Source: Leucobacter edaphi (GTDB lineage: Bacteria > Actinomycetota > Actinomycetes > Actinomycetales > Microbacteriaceae). From it: DNA of 64,000 bases. A program made the position numbers and the translations under genes. The DNA lies in NCBI RefSeq assembly GCF_016522535.1, contig NZ_JAEHOI010000005.1:62001-126000 (forward strand), written 5' to 3'. Under the pieces are notes generated by a model. It made no database searches and had not been told where the DNA came from. It saw nothing but the letters and a program-made list of their open reading frames with translations. Below, one piece after another: positions 46,094-54,731 of this stretch (within the stretch, counting starts at the first letter, position 1; every line of letters begins with the position of its first letter).

Positions 46094-47259
46094 GCTGCCC
46101 TCTTCTTCCCGCCGCGCTGCGCACCGGCGGCGAGCCTTCTCGTCATGAACTCCCGCACGCGCGCGGCCACTCCGCGCAGCGTGACGTGCTCCCCGGCCCA
46201 CGCGGCGACCTCGGGGCGGGGCTCCGGCGACGCCGCAAGCGCTTCGCGAATGGCCGCGGCCGCCGCGGAGGCGTCGAACGGGACGGCGGCGCCGAGCATC
46301 GGTTCGCTCCTGAGCGTGTCACCGGCCGGCCCCGGACCGGCGTAGACGACCGGGGTGCCCGTGGCCCACGACGCGAACACCTTGGTGGGGTAGGCGAAGT
46401 CGTAGCCCGCACCCGGCCGCATGCTCGCGAGGCTCGCACGGGCCCCGCGCAGCCAGGTCGCCGCTTCCGCTGCGGGAACCGAGGGCACGAAGTCCACTCT
46501 GGCGCCCGTGGACTCCGCGAGCTCGCGCAGCTCCGGCCAGGCGCTGCCCTGCCCGAGGAACACGAGTCGCGCGTCCGGAATCTCGTCTCTGAGCTCGGCC
46601 ATCGCGCGCACGAACACGTCGGCGCCCTGCCACTCGGACGCGGTTCCCGTGTAGATCACGTACCTGCCGTCATCGCGCCGGGGCCCGTCGGGATTGAACA
46701 CGTCATCGTCGACACCGTTGCCGACCGTCTCCACGACGGCGCGATCCGCGATCTCGGAGACCCGCGCGGTGACGCCGTCGTTGACGGAGAATACCCCGCG
46801 TGCGCCGTTCCACGCCCAGCGCTCCATCCCGCGGACCACGCGCACCACGGCACCGCCAGCGCTCGTCCCTTCGGAGGCGTCGGACCAGACATCGGCGGCG
46901 TACGGGAAGAACGGGATCCGCCGCAGCCGGCACACGAGGGCCGTCACACACGCGCTCGTGGGCGGCGGCTCAACGATGACCGCGTCGGGGCGCCTGTGGA
47001 AGAGGAGCCGGAACGCGAGCGGGATGTCAAAGGACAGATACTGCAGATACCCGCGCACATACCCCGAGCGGTCCCGGAGCACCGGGAAGCGGCTCACCCG
47101 GTACGGGAGCGGGGTCTCCGCCACCCCCTTCGGCGGGCGCACCGTCAGCATCGTGACGGAGTCCCCCGCTTCGACGAGGTACCGCGCGAGAGCGTCGAGG
47201 CGGAAGCTCGCGGCCGAGGGTTCGGGGAGCGAGATCCGAGTCGCGATAGTGATCCGCAC
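46090..47259 (-). CDS. Glycosyltransferase, GT4 family (WbuB-like)
   Basis: A 389-residue GT-B enzyme. MRITIATRISLPEPSAASFRLDALARYLVEAGDSVTMLT; FPYAADVWSDAS; GVDDDVFNPDGP; VIYTGTASEWQGADVFVRAM; CGTP-like block YPTKVFASWATGTPVVYAGPG. Typical of GT4 WbuB-like enzymes transferring HexNAc residues. GTG start 2 bp after the aminotransferase stop. In the leftward operon. Confidence 0.85.
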   Translation of the reverse strand: MRITIATRISLPEPSAASFRLDALARYLVEAGDSVTMLTVRPPKGVAETPLPYRVSRFPVLRDRSGYVRGYLQYLSFDIPLAFRLLFHRRPDAVIVEPPPTSACVTALVCRLRRIPFFPYAADVWSDASEGTSAGGAVVRVVRGMERWAWNGARGVFSVNDGVTARVSEIADRAVVETVGNGVDDDVFNPDGPRRDDGRYVIYTGTASEWQGADVFVRAMAELRDEIPDARLVFLGQGSAWPELRELAESTGARVDFVPSVPAAEAATWLRGARASLASMRPGAGYDFAYPTKVFASWATGTPVVYAGPGPAGDTLRSEPMLGAAVPFDASAAAAAIREALAASPEPRPEVAAWAGEHVTLRGVAARVREFMTRRLAAGAQRGGKKRAA

Positions 47260-47261
47260 GT

Positions 47262-48377
47262 TTACGCGCCGGCACCCATCACCGCGTGCATTGCCGTGAC
47301 GATCCGGTCGAGGTCCACCTGCGTGAGCGACGGGTGCACGGGCAGCGACAGCACCTCGGACGCTGCGCGTTCCGTCTCGGGGAGGTGCAGCCCCTCGGCG
47401 AAGCGGGCGAGCGAGGGCAGGCGGTGGTTCGGGATCGGGTAGTACACGCCGGATCCGACCCGATGCTCGTCCTTGAGCGCCTCGCGAATGCGGTCGCGCT
47501 CGGCGGCGTCGACGCGAATCGTGTACTGGTGGTAGACGTGCACGGCGCCGTCGCGGACGACGGGGGTGACCACGCCGTCCAGGTCGGCGAGCCCCTCGTC
47601 GAGGGCGGCGGCGTTGCGCTGGCGCTGCGCCGTCCAGTTGTCGACCTTGGTGAGCTGGACGCGGCCGATCGCCGCGTGGATATCGGTCATGCGGGCGTTG
47701 AAGCCGACGACCTCGTTCGCGTACTGGGTCTCCATGCCCTGGTTGCGCAGGAGTCGGACGTTGCGGGCGATCTCCGCGTTCGCGCAGCTCACCATCCCGC
47801 CCTCTCCCGAGGTCATGTTCTTGGTGGGGTACAGGCTGAACATGGCGAAGTCGCCGAGCGTGCCCACTTTCCGGCCGTTCCAGCTCGCGCCGTGCGCCTG
47901 GGCTGCGTCCTCGTAGATCGCGATGCCGGCCTCCGCGGCGACCGCGGAGAGCTCGTCCACCATGAACGGGTGGCCGTAGAGGTGCACGGGCATGACGCCC
48001 TTCGTGCGCGGGGTGATGGCCGCACGCACGGCCTCGGGGTCGAGGGTGAAGGTGTCCGGCTCGATATCCACGAACACCGGGGTGGCGCCGGTGAGCGCGA
48101 CCGAGTTGCCCGTCGCAGCGAAGGTGAAGGAGGGGACGATGACCTCGTCGCCGGGGCCGACGCCCGCGGCGAGGAGGCCGAGATGCTGGCCGCTCGTGCC
48201 GGAGTTGACGGCCACGGTCTCGCGTCCGTCAACGAAGTGGGCGGCGAACTCCTGCTCGAAGGCTGCGACTTCGGGTCCCTGGGCGATCATGCCCGAACGC
48301 AGCACCCGGTCCACGGCTTCGCGCTCCTCATCCCCGATCAGCGGACGTGCGGGCGGAATGAATTCGAGCTGGCTCAA
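47262..48377 (-). CDS. DegT/DnrJ/EryC1/StrS sugar aminotransferase
   Basis: A 371-residue PLP aminotransferase acting on a keto-nucleotide-sugar. PLP lysine Lys186 in FSLYPTKNMTSGEGG; VNSGTSGQHLGLLAAG; FAATGNSVALTGATPVFVDI; VHLYGHPFMVDEL. Closest functional type is the WlbC/WbpE class that aminates UDP-3-keto-GlcNAcA. A matching 3-oxidoreductase and acyltransferase lie at 53.7-55.5 kb. TTG 48377 is preferred (AAAGG with 7-8 nt spacing, protein starts at the conserved EFIPPARPLI); a GTG 15 nt earlier is the alternative. First gene of the leftward operon. Confidence 0.88.
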   Translation of the reverse strand: MSQLEFIPPARPLIGDEEREAVDRVLRSGMIAQGPEVAAFEQEFAAHFVDGRETVAVNSGTSGQHLGLLAAGVGPGDEVIVPSFTFAATGNSVALTGATPVFVDIEPDTFTLDPEAVRAAITPRTKGVMPVHLYGHPFMVDELSAVAAEAGIAIYEDAAQAHGASWNGRKVGTLGDFAMFSLYPTKNMTSGEGGMVSCANAEIARNVRLLRNQGMETQYANEVVGFNARMTDIHAAIGRVQLTKVDNWTAQRQRNAAALDEGLADLDGVVTPVVRDGAVHVYHQYTIRVDAAERDRIREALKDEHRVGSGVYYPIPNHRLPSLARFAEGLHLPETERAASEVLSLPVHPSLTQVDLDRIVTAMHAVMGAGA

Positions 48378-48464
48378 CTGAGTACCTTTCACTGGGCGTT
48401 ACGCCGCGGCGGCGGCGCACAGGACTCCCGGTCCCGCTCCTGCCGTTACCGTGCGGGATCAAGT

Positions 48465-50474
48465 TTAGCGAATGGAGAAAACGCCGCCCTTGATCTCACC
48501 GATCCCCTTCTGGAACTTCATGGTGCAGGTGCTGCCGGAGCAGCTCGCCTTGCCCGCTGGCCAGCCGAGCGGTCCGGCAGCCCCGCCAGTCTTGACATAC
48601 CCCTCACGGAACGGGCCGTTCTCCATCGCATACGAGCCCAGCGGAGAACTCCACACGGTCCCCCGCGTGAACTCCTGCACCTCGCCGCCACCATTCGCCG
48701 ACAGCTTCGACGGCGTCTTCGTCGGATACCCGATCGAACCGTTCACAACCTTCCACATGTCGAACGACGCCTGCGACACCAGCACCATCCCCGTATCAGA
48801 GGACCACATCCCGATCCCATGCTGGAACGGCATGTAACAGCCCCCACCGGGCAGACCGCACGCGGCCTTCCCCGCAGGCCAACCCCACGAACCCGCAGGA
48901 CCGCCGGCCTTCAGATACCCCTCACGGAAGGCGCCGGACTCCATGCCGTAGATGCCCGCCTTCGACAGGTACATCGTGCCCCGCGAGAACTCGAGCGTCT
49001 CGCCGCCGCCGTTCTGCGGCACGGCGACCGAACCCGCGACGGGGAGGCCGATCCCGGCCTTGACGCCTCCGAGGTCGCGCCAGGCCTGTGCGTAGGCCGC
49101 GCCGAACACGCGCGCGCCGCCGGACGGGGTCCAGGCGAGCATCGTCTTCTGGAACTGCTGGACGAGACCGACGCCGGGAACGGTCTCCGCCGAGGCGGTG
49201 GGGTAGCCGTAGCTGCCGCTCGCGCCGCCGGCGCGGTTCCACTCGGCGACGAGCTCCTTCGCGATCAGTTTGGCGCCGGTCGCGGCGGAGTAGGCGACGG
49301 TGCCGTTCTGGAACGGCATCGTGCAGCCGCCCCCGACGAGCCCGCAGCTGGCGTTGCCGACCGGCCAGGCCCAGGAGCCCTGCACGAACCCTGCTTCTCG
49401 GTAGGCGGTCAGCAGCGGACCGTTCCCCAGTCCCGCGCCCTTGCCCGTGCGGTTCTCCGCGAGGATCACGCCGCCGGTGAATTCCTGGACGTAGCCGCCG
49501 CCGTTCGCCGCGACGTACTTCGCTTCCGCCTTCGGGGCGCCGAAGCTGCCGTTCACGCCGCCGAACTGATCCCACACCTGCTTGATCGCGCCGTTCACGG
49601 GGATCCCGCTCGGGGATCCGAACCAGGTCGTCCAGAAGTTGTAGAAGTTGCGATTCCCGTACGAGGAGCAGGCATCGCCGGTTCCCCAGCCGGCGTTCAG
49701 CGCGGCCTGGTTGGGACGGTACGGCGTGTAGATGTAGAGCGAGGCGGTGGCCCAGTTCTCGAGGTACACGTTCGAGGTGCCGCAGCCGGCGTTCGGATGC
49801 CACTGGATCCGGTTGGTCTTGAACGGCTGATAGTTGTAGTCGTTGATCCTGGCCTTGTAGACCTTGAGCTGCCAGGCGGCCCGGTAGATCTGCGATACGA
49901 AGCCCGTCTGGGAGGGATCGCAGTTCGCGGAGTTGTTGGGGCCGGAGTCCGGGCAGGCGTATCCCATGGCGACGTCGAACTGGCGCACGGTGGGCCAGGT
50001 GTCGGTGACGAGGCTCTGCTCCTTCTCGAGCATGACGAGGAGGGTGCGCGGGCTGATTCCGCAGGCGCGACTCACCTTGGCGAGGATCGCGGCTGCTGAC
50101 TCGTTGCTCGCGCCGGCGTATGCTGCGCAGTAGGCGTTCGCGGCGCGGCTCGGGGTGTTCGCCCGGAAGTTTTTCAGGCACTGGGCGGCGATCCGCGTGT
50201 TCCCCCAGACCATTCCGGCGGTGCGGCCGGGGTCGCCGATGGTGCAGCGCGGCACTCGCTGGTTCAGGAAGTTCTGAATCTCGGTCGCGGTCATGGCGTT
50301 GCCGTCGTAGAACTGCGAGTCGTCGATGATCCGCCCGGCGTTGAATCCCGCCGAGGGGTTGTCAGCGGCCTCGGCCTCGGCCGCCGGCGCGGAGAGGAGG
50401 GCGATGCCCACGCTCGAGATCGCCACGAGGGCGAGCGTGAGTACCCACAGGAGGCTCCGGCCCCGTTTCCCCAT
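48465..50474 (-). CDS. Secreted LGFP-repeat cell-wall protein
   Basis: A 669-residue exported protein. Signal peptide: basic MGKRGRSLLW, then VLTLALVAISSVGIALLSAPAAEAEA. Residues about 35-290 form an unassigned Cys-containing domain (LEKEQSLVTDTWPTV with a possible catalytic Glu; hydrolase-like, not proven). Residues about 295-669 are seven tandem LGFP-type repeats of ~50-55 residues with G-x2-G-x2-GYP/GWP and MPFQ(N/H)G-type ends; repeats 2, 5 and 7 contain a Cys pair. LGFP repeats bind wall glycan in other actinobacteria. ATG 50474 has AAGG upstream; a TTG two codons earlier is unlikely. Codon use of the last three repeats differs. Divergent from the GT2 gene, and the ABC ATPase at 56.4 kb shares the repeat. 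Confidence 0.88.
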   Translation of the reverse strand: MGKRGRSLLWVLTLALVAISSVGIALLSAPAAEAEAADNPSAGFNAGRIIDDSQFYDGNAMTATEIQNFLNQRVPRCTIGDPGRTAGMVWGNTRIAAQCLKNFRANTPSRAANAYCAAYAGASNESAAAILAKVSRACGISPRTLLVMLEKEQSLVTDTWPTVRQFDVAMGYACPDSGPNNSANCDPSQTGFVSQIYRAAWQLKVYKARINDYNYQPFKTNRIQWHPNAGCGTSNVYLENWATASLYIYTPYRPNQAALNAGWGTGDACSSYGNRNFYNFWTTWFGSPSGIPVNGAIKQVWDQFGGVNGSFGAPKAEAKYVAANGGGYVQEFTGGVILAENRTGKGAGLGNGPLLTAYREAGFVQGSWAWPVGNASCGLVGGGCTMPFQNGTVAYSAATGAKLIAKELVAEWNRAGGASGSYGYPTASAETVPGVGLVQQFQKTMLAWTPSGGARVFGAAYAQAWRDLGGVKAGIGLPVAGSVAVPQNGGGETLEFSRGTMYLSKAGIYGMESGAFREGYLKAGGPAGSWGWPAGKAACGLPGGGCYMPFQHGIGMWSSDTGMVLVSQASFDMWKVVNGSIGYPTKTPSKLSANGGGEVQEFTRGTVWSSPLGSYAMENGPFREGYVKTGGAAGPLGWPAGKASCSGSTCTMKFQKGIGEIKGGVFSIR

Positions 50475-50513
50475 GCGCAAACCTTCACCTTCCAGTTGAA
50501 GTCAATCTTCTGT

Positions 50514-50519
50514 ACGTTA
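50514..50519 (-). promoter_or_regulatory. Possible -10 box of the LGFP gene
   Basis: TAACGT on the minus strand about 40 nt before the ATG at 50474. Weak on its own. Confidence 0.3.
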
Positions 50520-50579
50520 GCCGACCCGCAGGTCCCGCACAATCGACCCCCCGGTATCGGAATTCAGGCGACACCCGCT

Positions 50580-50590
50580 GTTCACCCGAC
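50580..50590 (+). promoter_or_regulatory. PHO-box-like single unit before the GT2-DUF2304 operon
   Basis: GTTCACCCGAC, identical to the 11-mer at 28460 upstream of glfT2. The flanking 11-mers match the core only partly (CACCC at the left). It lies 19 bp upstream of the GT2 ATG. Confidence 0.3.
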
Positions 50591-50609
50591 CGTCTGCAAG
50601 AATGGGGAC

Positions 50610-51314
50610 ATGAACTCTGCCCACTCTGGCGAACCCGGGCCAGGCCCTCGACAGGCCGATACCTGGGTTGTGATCCCCCTGTATAACGAGGCACAGGTCA
50701 TCGGTGGTGTGGTCGAGGAGCTGATCCCGTTCTTCTCGAACGTGGTGTGCATCGACGACGGATCCCGCGACGGATCGGGCGACATCGCGCGCGCCGCCGG
50801 CGCGAAGCTCGTCAGGCACCCCATCAACCTCGGACAGGGCGCCGCCCTCCAGACGGGCTTCGAGTACGCGCTGGAGCGGGGCGCGAGATACGTCGTGACG
50901 TTCGACGCCGACGGTCAGCACCGCGTCGTCGACGCCCTCGAGATGCTGCGCCGCGCGCGCGACGAGGATCTCGCCATCGTCTACGGATCCCGCTTCCTCG
51001 ACGACCGGACGAACCCTGGGGCACTGAAGAAGATCGTCCTGAAGACGGCGGTGTGGGTGACGAACATCACCACCCGCACCCGCCTGACCGACGCGCACAA
51101 CGGCCTCCGCGTGATCCGCGAGGACGCGCTCAGGCAGATCAAGCTGCGCCAGGACCGCATGGCGCACGGGACGGAGATCGTCGTCCAGCTCGGCCGCACC
51201 GGGCTTCCCTATGCTGAGCAGCCGGTGGAGGTTATCTACACCGACTACTCGAAGGCGAAGGGCCAGTCGCTCCTCAACTCCGTGAACATCCTCGTCGACC
51301 TCATCATCCGGTAG
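50610..51314 (+). CDS. Glycosyltransferase, GT2 (polyprenyl-phosphate type)
   Basis: A 234-residue GT-A enzyme like dolichyl-phosphate-mannose synthase: WVVIPLYNEAQVIGGVVEEL, VCIDDGSRDGSGDIA, HPINLGQGAALQTGFEYAL, YVVTFDADGQH (DxD), GSRFL. Soluble, without the C-terminal helices. Would load a hexose onto polyprenyl-phosphate. ATG 50610 chosen from the conserved start of the domain; the frame upstream reads into the promoter. First gene of an operon with DUF2304 and DUF6541. Confidence 0.87.
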   Translation: MNSAHSGEPGPGPRQADTWVVIPLYNEAQVIGGVVEELIPFFSNVVCIDDGSRDGSGDIARAAGAKLVRHPINLGQGAALQTGFEYALERGARYVVTFDADGQHRVVDALEMLRRARDEDLAIVYGSRFLDDRTNPGALKKIVLKTAVWVTNITTRTRLTDAHNGLRVIREDALRQIKLRQDRMAHGTEIVVQLGRTGLPYAEQPVEVIYTDYSKAKGQSLLNSVNILVDLIIR

Positions 51315-51319
51315 GCACC

Positions 51320-51691
51320 ATGCTCATCATTCAGCTCCTCCTGATCGCCGGCGTCATCGTCGTCGCGCTCCTCGCGATGCGCTTCGTTCCCGGCGCCCGC
51401 TCGCTCGCGCTCAAGCGGATCTTCGCGCTGCTCTTCGTGCTCGCGGCAATCCTGGCGATCATCTTTCCGAACGCCCTCACCGCGCTCGCCCACATGATGG
51501 GTGTCGGGCGCGGAACGGACCTGCTCCTCTACGGGCTCGTCATCGGCACCCTGCTCTTCGCCGTCGCGACGATCCGTGCCAAGGCACGCAGCGACGCCCG
51601 CGTGACCGACCTCGCTCGAGCGGTCGCCCTCATGGAAGCCCGGATCGCAGAGCGCGACGAGGCGCGAGGCACGACCGGCGACCCCTCGTGA
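51320..51691 (+). CDS. DUF2304 small membrane protein
   Basis: A 123-residue three-helix membrane protein (LIIQLLLIAGVIVVALLAMRFV, IFALLFVLAAILAIIF, DLLLYGLVIGTLLFAVATIRAKA) with a charged C-terminal coiled-coil. DUF2304 genes are often next to GT2 genes; the protein probably partners the GT2. 5 bp after the GT2 gene, 4-base overlap with the next. Confidence 0.85.
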   Translation: MLIIQLLLIAGVIVVALLAMRFVPGARSLALKRIFALLFVLAAILAIIFPNALTALAHMMGVGRGTDLLLYGLVIGTLLFAVATIRAKARSDARVTDLARAVALMEARIAERDEARGTTGDPS

Positions 51692-53664
51692 GCGCCTGGC
51701 TCAGCCTGCTGCCGCCGCTCCTGACGGCGCTCGCCGTGCTCGCGGTGCTCGGCCTGCCCGTTGCGGCGGCGCTGCGCCTGCGCGGCTTCATGCTCGTGGT
51801 GGTGGCCCTCCCCGCCGCGTTCGCCGTGATCGCGATCTCCGCGATCATCGCCCCGCTCGCGAAGCTCAGCTGGAGCGTCCTCGTTCCGCTGGGGGTCACG
51901 GCGGTTCTCACCCTCGTGCTGCTCCTCCTCGGCCGCTGGCTCGGCCCGCGCGGCCGCTGCGACCGGCCGCATCGCGCCTGGATTCCGCTCGTGTCCGCCG
52001 CGCTCGGTGGCCTCGCCATCGCTGCGACCCTCATGATGAGCCTGAAGTCGGCCGACGCCGTGTCGCAGACCTACGACGCGAACTTCCACCTCAACGCCGT
52101 CAGGCAGATCCTCGAGACGGGGAATGCCTCGCCCTTCGCCCTGAACCTCTCCGCGCCGGGCACGCAGGTCTTCTATCCCGCGCTCTGGCACGGTTTCGTT
52201 GCGTTGATCGTCCAGGTGTCCGGCGCCTCGATCCCGCTCGCCACGAACGCGCTCGTGTTCGCGGTCGTGTGCGTCGTGTGGCCGATCGGAATGGTGGCGC
52301 TCGGCCGCGCCTTCGCCGGCCCGAGCACCCGCGTCTCGCTCATCTCCGGCGTCCTCTCGGTCGCGTTCCCGAGCTTCCCGCTCGCCCTGGTGGGATACGG
52401 GGTCCTCTACCCGAACCTGCTGTCGATGGTGCTCGTCCCGTTCGTGCTGCTCGGCATCCTGCAGCTGCTCGGACTGGCGCAGGCGCGACGCAGCGAGCGC
52501 AGCAGCGCCGGCGTCGCCTGGCTCCTCTTCCTCGGCGCGCTCGGTGCGGCCGTCCTCGCGCACCCGAACGCGATTCACATCACCGTCCTGTGGCTGATCG
52601 CTCCGACCATCGCCGTCGCCGTCGCCGCGCTCACCCGCCGCCGGGTGCGCGGATGGGACGGGACGGTGCGCGCGCCGAAGCTACCGACCGGCCTCCGCAG
52701 CGTGCTCGCCGTCCTCTCGGTCCCCGCGCTGGCTGTGGCCATCGCTGGCGCCTGGTACCTCGGACGCACCAGCGACAATCCGTGGCGCGGCCTCAACACC
52801 CCGACGGGATCGTTGATCGACGCCCTCGGAATGACCCCGCACCTCGAGGGCCACTCGTGGCCGGTCACGCTCCTCTTCCTCATCGGGGTCGTCGTGGTCT
52901 GGCGCGCGCCGCGATACCGCTGGCTGTTCGGCACCTCGGCGCTCTTCCTCGTCATGTACGTGATCGCCGACGGCATGCCGAAGTCGGGTTGGCGCACGGC
53001 GATCCTCGCCCCCTGGTACAGCGATCCGTGGCGGATTTCCGCACTCGTCTGGATCGGAGTGTTCCCGATCGTCGTGTACGGCGCGAGCGCGATCTGGGCG
53101 ATGCTCGCGCCCGGCGTGCTGCGCGCGGCGCGCCGATCCTCCCGCCCGCGCGGTTTCCGCGTCGTCGCCGTGGCGGTCGCCGCCGTCATGCTGCTGGCCG
53201 CGACGCAGGGGGCAGGAGCGTTCTCCGGGACGCGCTACGTGAGTTCCAAGTACGAGACGGCCAATGAGCTCGCTCCCCTGCTCAGCCAGGACGAGCGAGC
53301 GCTGCTCGAGCGGCTCCCGAAGGAGCTCCCGAAGGACGCCGTGATCATCGACAACCCGTGGAACGGTGGCGCGCTCGCCTACGCGATCTCGGGCGTGCGC
53401 GTGCTCGTCCCCCACACGGGAGGCACCTACGACCCGCGCATCCAGGAGATGACGCAGGACCTCTCCGAGGGAAGCCCCCAGGCGTGCGCCCTGGTGAAGG
53501 AGTTCAAGGCCTACTACGTCCTCGACTTCGGCGACCACTACGTGTTCCCCGGCACGCCGCGCGCAAAACCGTACGCGGGCATCACCGACGTCGAGGACTC
53601 CCCGGTGCTCACCGAGATCGACCGCGAGGGCGACGCCGTGCTCTACCAGGTCACCGGCTGCTGA
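51688..53664 (+). CDS. DUF6541 large membrane protein, probable GT-C-like transferase
   Basis: A 658-residue polytopic membrane protein of the actinobacterial DUF6541 family: about 13 helices, then an extracytoplasmic C-terminal region (~540-658) with RLPKELPKDAVIIDNPWNGGALAYAISG and GDHYVFPGTPRAKPYAG. The first large loop has QTYDANFHLNAVRQILETG, whose Asp resembles GT-C catalytic loops; that part is inference. GTG start overlapping DUF2304 by four bases (GTGA). Proposed to use the polyprenyl-phosphate sugar made by the upstream GT2. Confidence 0.8.
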   Translation: MSAWLSLLPPLLTALAVLAVLGLPVAAALRLRGFMLVVVALPAAFAVIAISAIIAPLAKLSWSVLVPLGVTAVLTLVLLLLGRWLGPRGRCDRPHRAWIPLVSAALGGLAIAATLMMSLKSADAVSQTYDANFHLNAVRQILETGNASPFALNLSAPGTQVFYPALWHGFVALIVQVSGASIPLATNALVFAVVCVVWPIGMVALGRAFAGPSTRVSLISGVLSVAFPSFPLALVGYGVLYPNLLSMVLVPFVLLGILQLLGLAQARRSERSSAGVAWLLFLGALGAAVLAHPNAIHITVLWLIAPTIAVAVAALTRRRVRGWDGTVRAPKLPTGLRSVLAVLSVPALAVAIAGAWYLGRTSDNPWRGLNTPTGSLIDALGMTPHLEGHSWPVTLLFLIGVVVVWRAPRYRWLFGTSALFLVMYVIADGMPKSGWRTAILAPWYSDPWRISALVWIGVFPIVVYGASAIWAMLAPGVLRAARRSSRPRGFRVVAVAVAAVMLLAATQGAGAFSGTRYVSSKYETANELAPLLSQDERALLERLPKELPKDAVIIDNPWNGGALAYAISGVRVLVPHTGGTYDPRIQEMTQDLSEGSPQACALVKEFKAYYVLDFGDHYVFPGTPRAKPYAGITDVEDSPVLTEIDREGDAVLYQVTGC

Positions 53665-53674
53665 GGCCGCCTCC

Positions 53675-53680
53675 TACACT
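53675..53680 (+). promoter_or_regulatory. -10 box of the oxidoreductase-acyltransferase operon
   Basis: TACACT, about 47 nt before the ATG at 53727, in the 62-bp gap after DUF6541. Confidence 0.35.
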
Positions 53681-53726
53681 TGTCCCAATTCCCCAGATCA
53701 GACCACACCCCCGCGAAGGAGATCAC

Positions 53727-54731
53727 ATGACCCTCAAGTACGGACTCATCGGGCTCGGAATGATGGGGCGGCACCACGCACGCGTGATCCGCGAGACCGA
53801 GGGCGTCGACCTCGTCGCCGTCGCCGACGCGATGGGCGATCCGCACGGGGTCGCGGGGGACACCCCCATGTTCGACTCGGTTGAGGGGCTGATCGGCGCC
53901 GGGATCGACGTCGCGGTCGTGGCCGTTCCGACGAAGTTCCACGAGGAGGTCGGCCTCGCGCTGGCCGCCGCGGGCGTGCACACCCTGATCGAGAAGCCGG
54001 TCGCCCACGACCTCGCGGCCGCGACCCGCCTGGTCGAGGCGTTCGAGGCCGCGGGCAAGTTCGCCGCGGTCGGCCACGTCGAGCGCTTCAATCCCGCGCT
54101 CGTGAGCCTCCGTCAGCGGATCGCCGCAGGCGACCTCGGCGAGGTCTACCAGATCCAGACCCGCCGGCAGGGTCCGTTCCCGGCTCGCATCGCCGACGTC
54201 GGCGTCGTGAAGGATCTCGGCAGCCACGACATCGACCTCACGGCCTGGCTCGCCCAGTCCCGCTACGCGACGGTGGGCGCCCAGACGACGCATCGCAGCG
54301 GCCGCGAGCACGAGGACATGGTCGCGATCACGGGCAAGCTGGAGAACGGCATCATGGTGAACCATCTCGTGAACTGGCTCACCCCGTTCAAGGAGCGTCT
54401 CACCCTGGTCACGGGCGAGAACGGCGCGTTCGTCGCCGACACGCTCACCGCGGATCTCACCTTCTACGAGAACGGGACGCACGGAGCGGCCTCCTGGGAC
54501 GCCGTTTCGGCGTTCAGGGGGGTGAGCGAGGGCACCGTGACGAGGTTTGCCCTCGAAAAGCGCGAGCCCCTGAAGAGCGAGCACGAGGCGTTCCGCGACG
54601 CGATCCTCGGCGTCCGGCAGGACGCGGTCACCCTGGGCGAGGGCCTCGAGACCCTGCGCGTCGCGGAGACCGCGATCGAGTCGGCCCGCATCGGCGAGAC
54701 GATCCACCTGGATCCGGAGCGCCGCGCGTGA
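53727..54731 (+). CDS. Gfo/Idh/MocA oxidoreductase (WlbA/WbpB-like)
   Basis: A 334-residue NAD(P)-dependent oxidoreductase: GLIGLGMMGRHHARV (NAD motif), catalytic EKP (89-91), GHVERFNPALVSLRQ, DLGSHDIDLTAWL. WlbA/WbpB enzymes oxidise C3 of UDP-GlcNAcA, and this fits the acyltransferase immediately after it. ATG has an excellent GAAGGAGAT site 4 nt upstream. Confidence 0.88.
   Translation: MTLKYGLIGLGMMGRHHARVIRETEGVDLVAVADAMGDPHGVAGDTPMFDSVEGLIGAGIDVAVVAVPTKFHEEVGLALAAAGVHTLIEKPVAHDLAAATRLVEAFEAAGKFAAVGHVERFNPALVSLRQRIAAGDLGEVYQIQTRRQGPFPARIADVGVVKDLGSHDIDLTAWLAQSRYATVGAQTTHRSGREHEDMVAITGKLENGIMVNHLVNWLTPFKERLTLVTGENGAFVADTLTADLTFYENGTHGAASWDAVSAFRGVSEGTVTRFALEKREPLKSEHEAFRDAILGVRQDAVTLGEGLETLRVAETAIESARIGETIHLDPERRA

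Noticed and set aside
44042-46345. Open frame of 767 codons on the plus strand over the ABC flippase
   Set aside because: Antisense shadow; the opposite strand encodes complete Walker and signature motifs.
47286-50099. Open frame of 937 codons on the plus strand over the aminotransferase and LGFP genes
   Set aside because: Antisense shadow spanning two real genes on the other strand.
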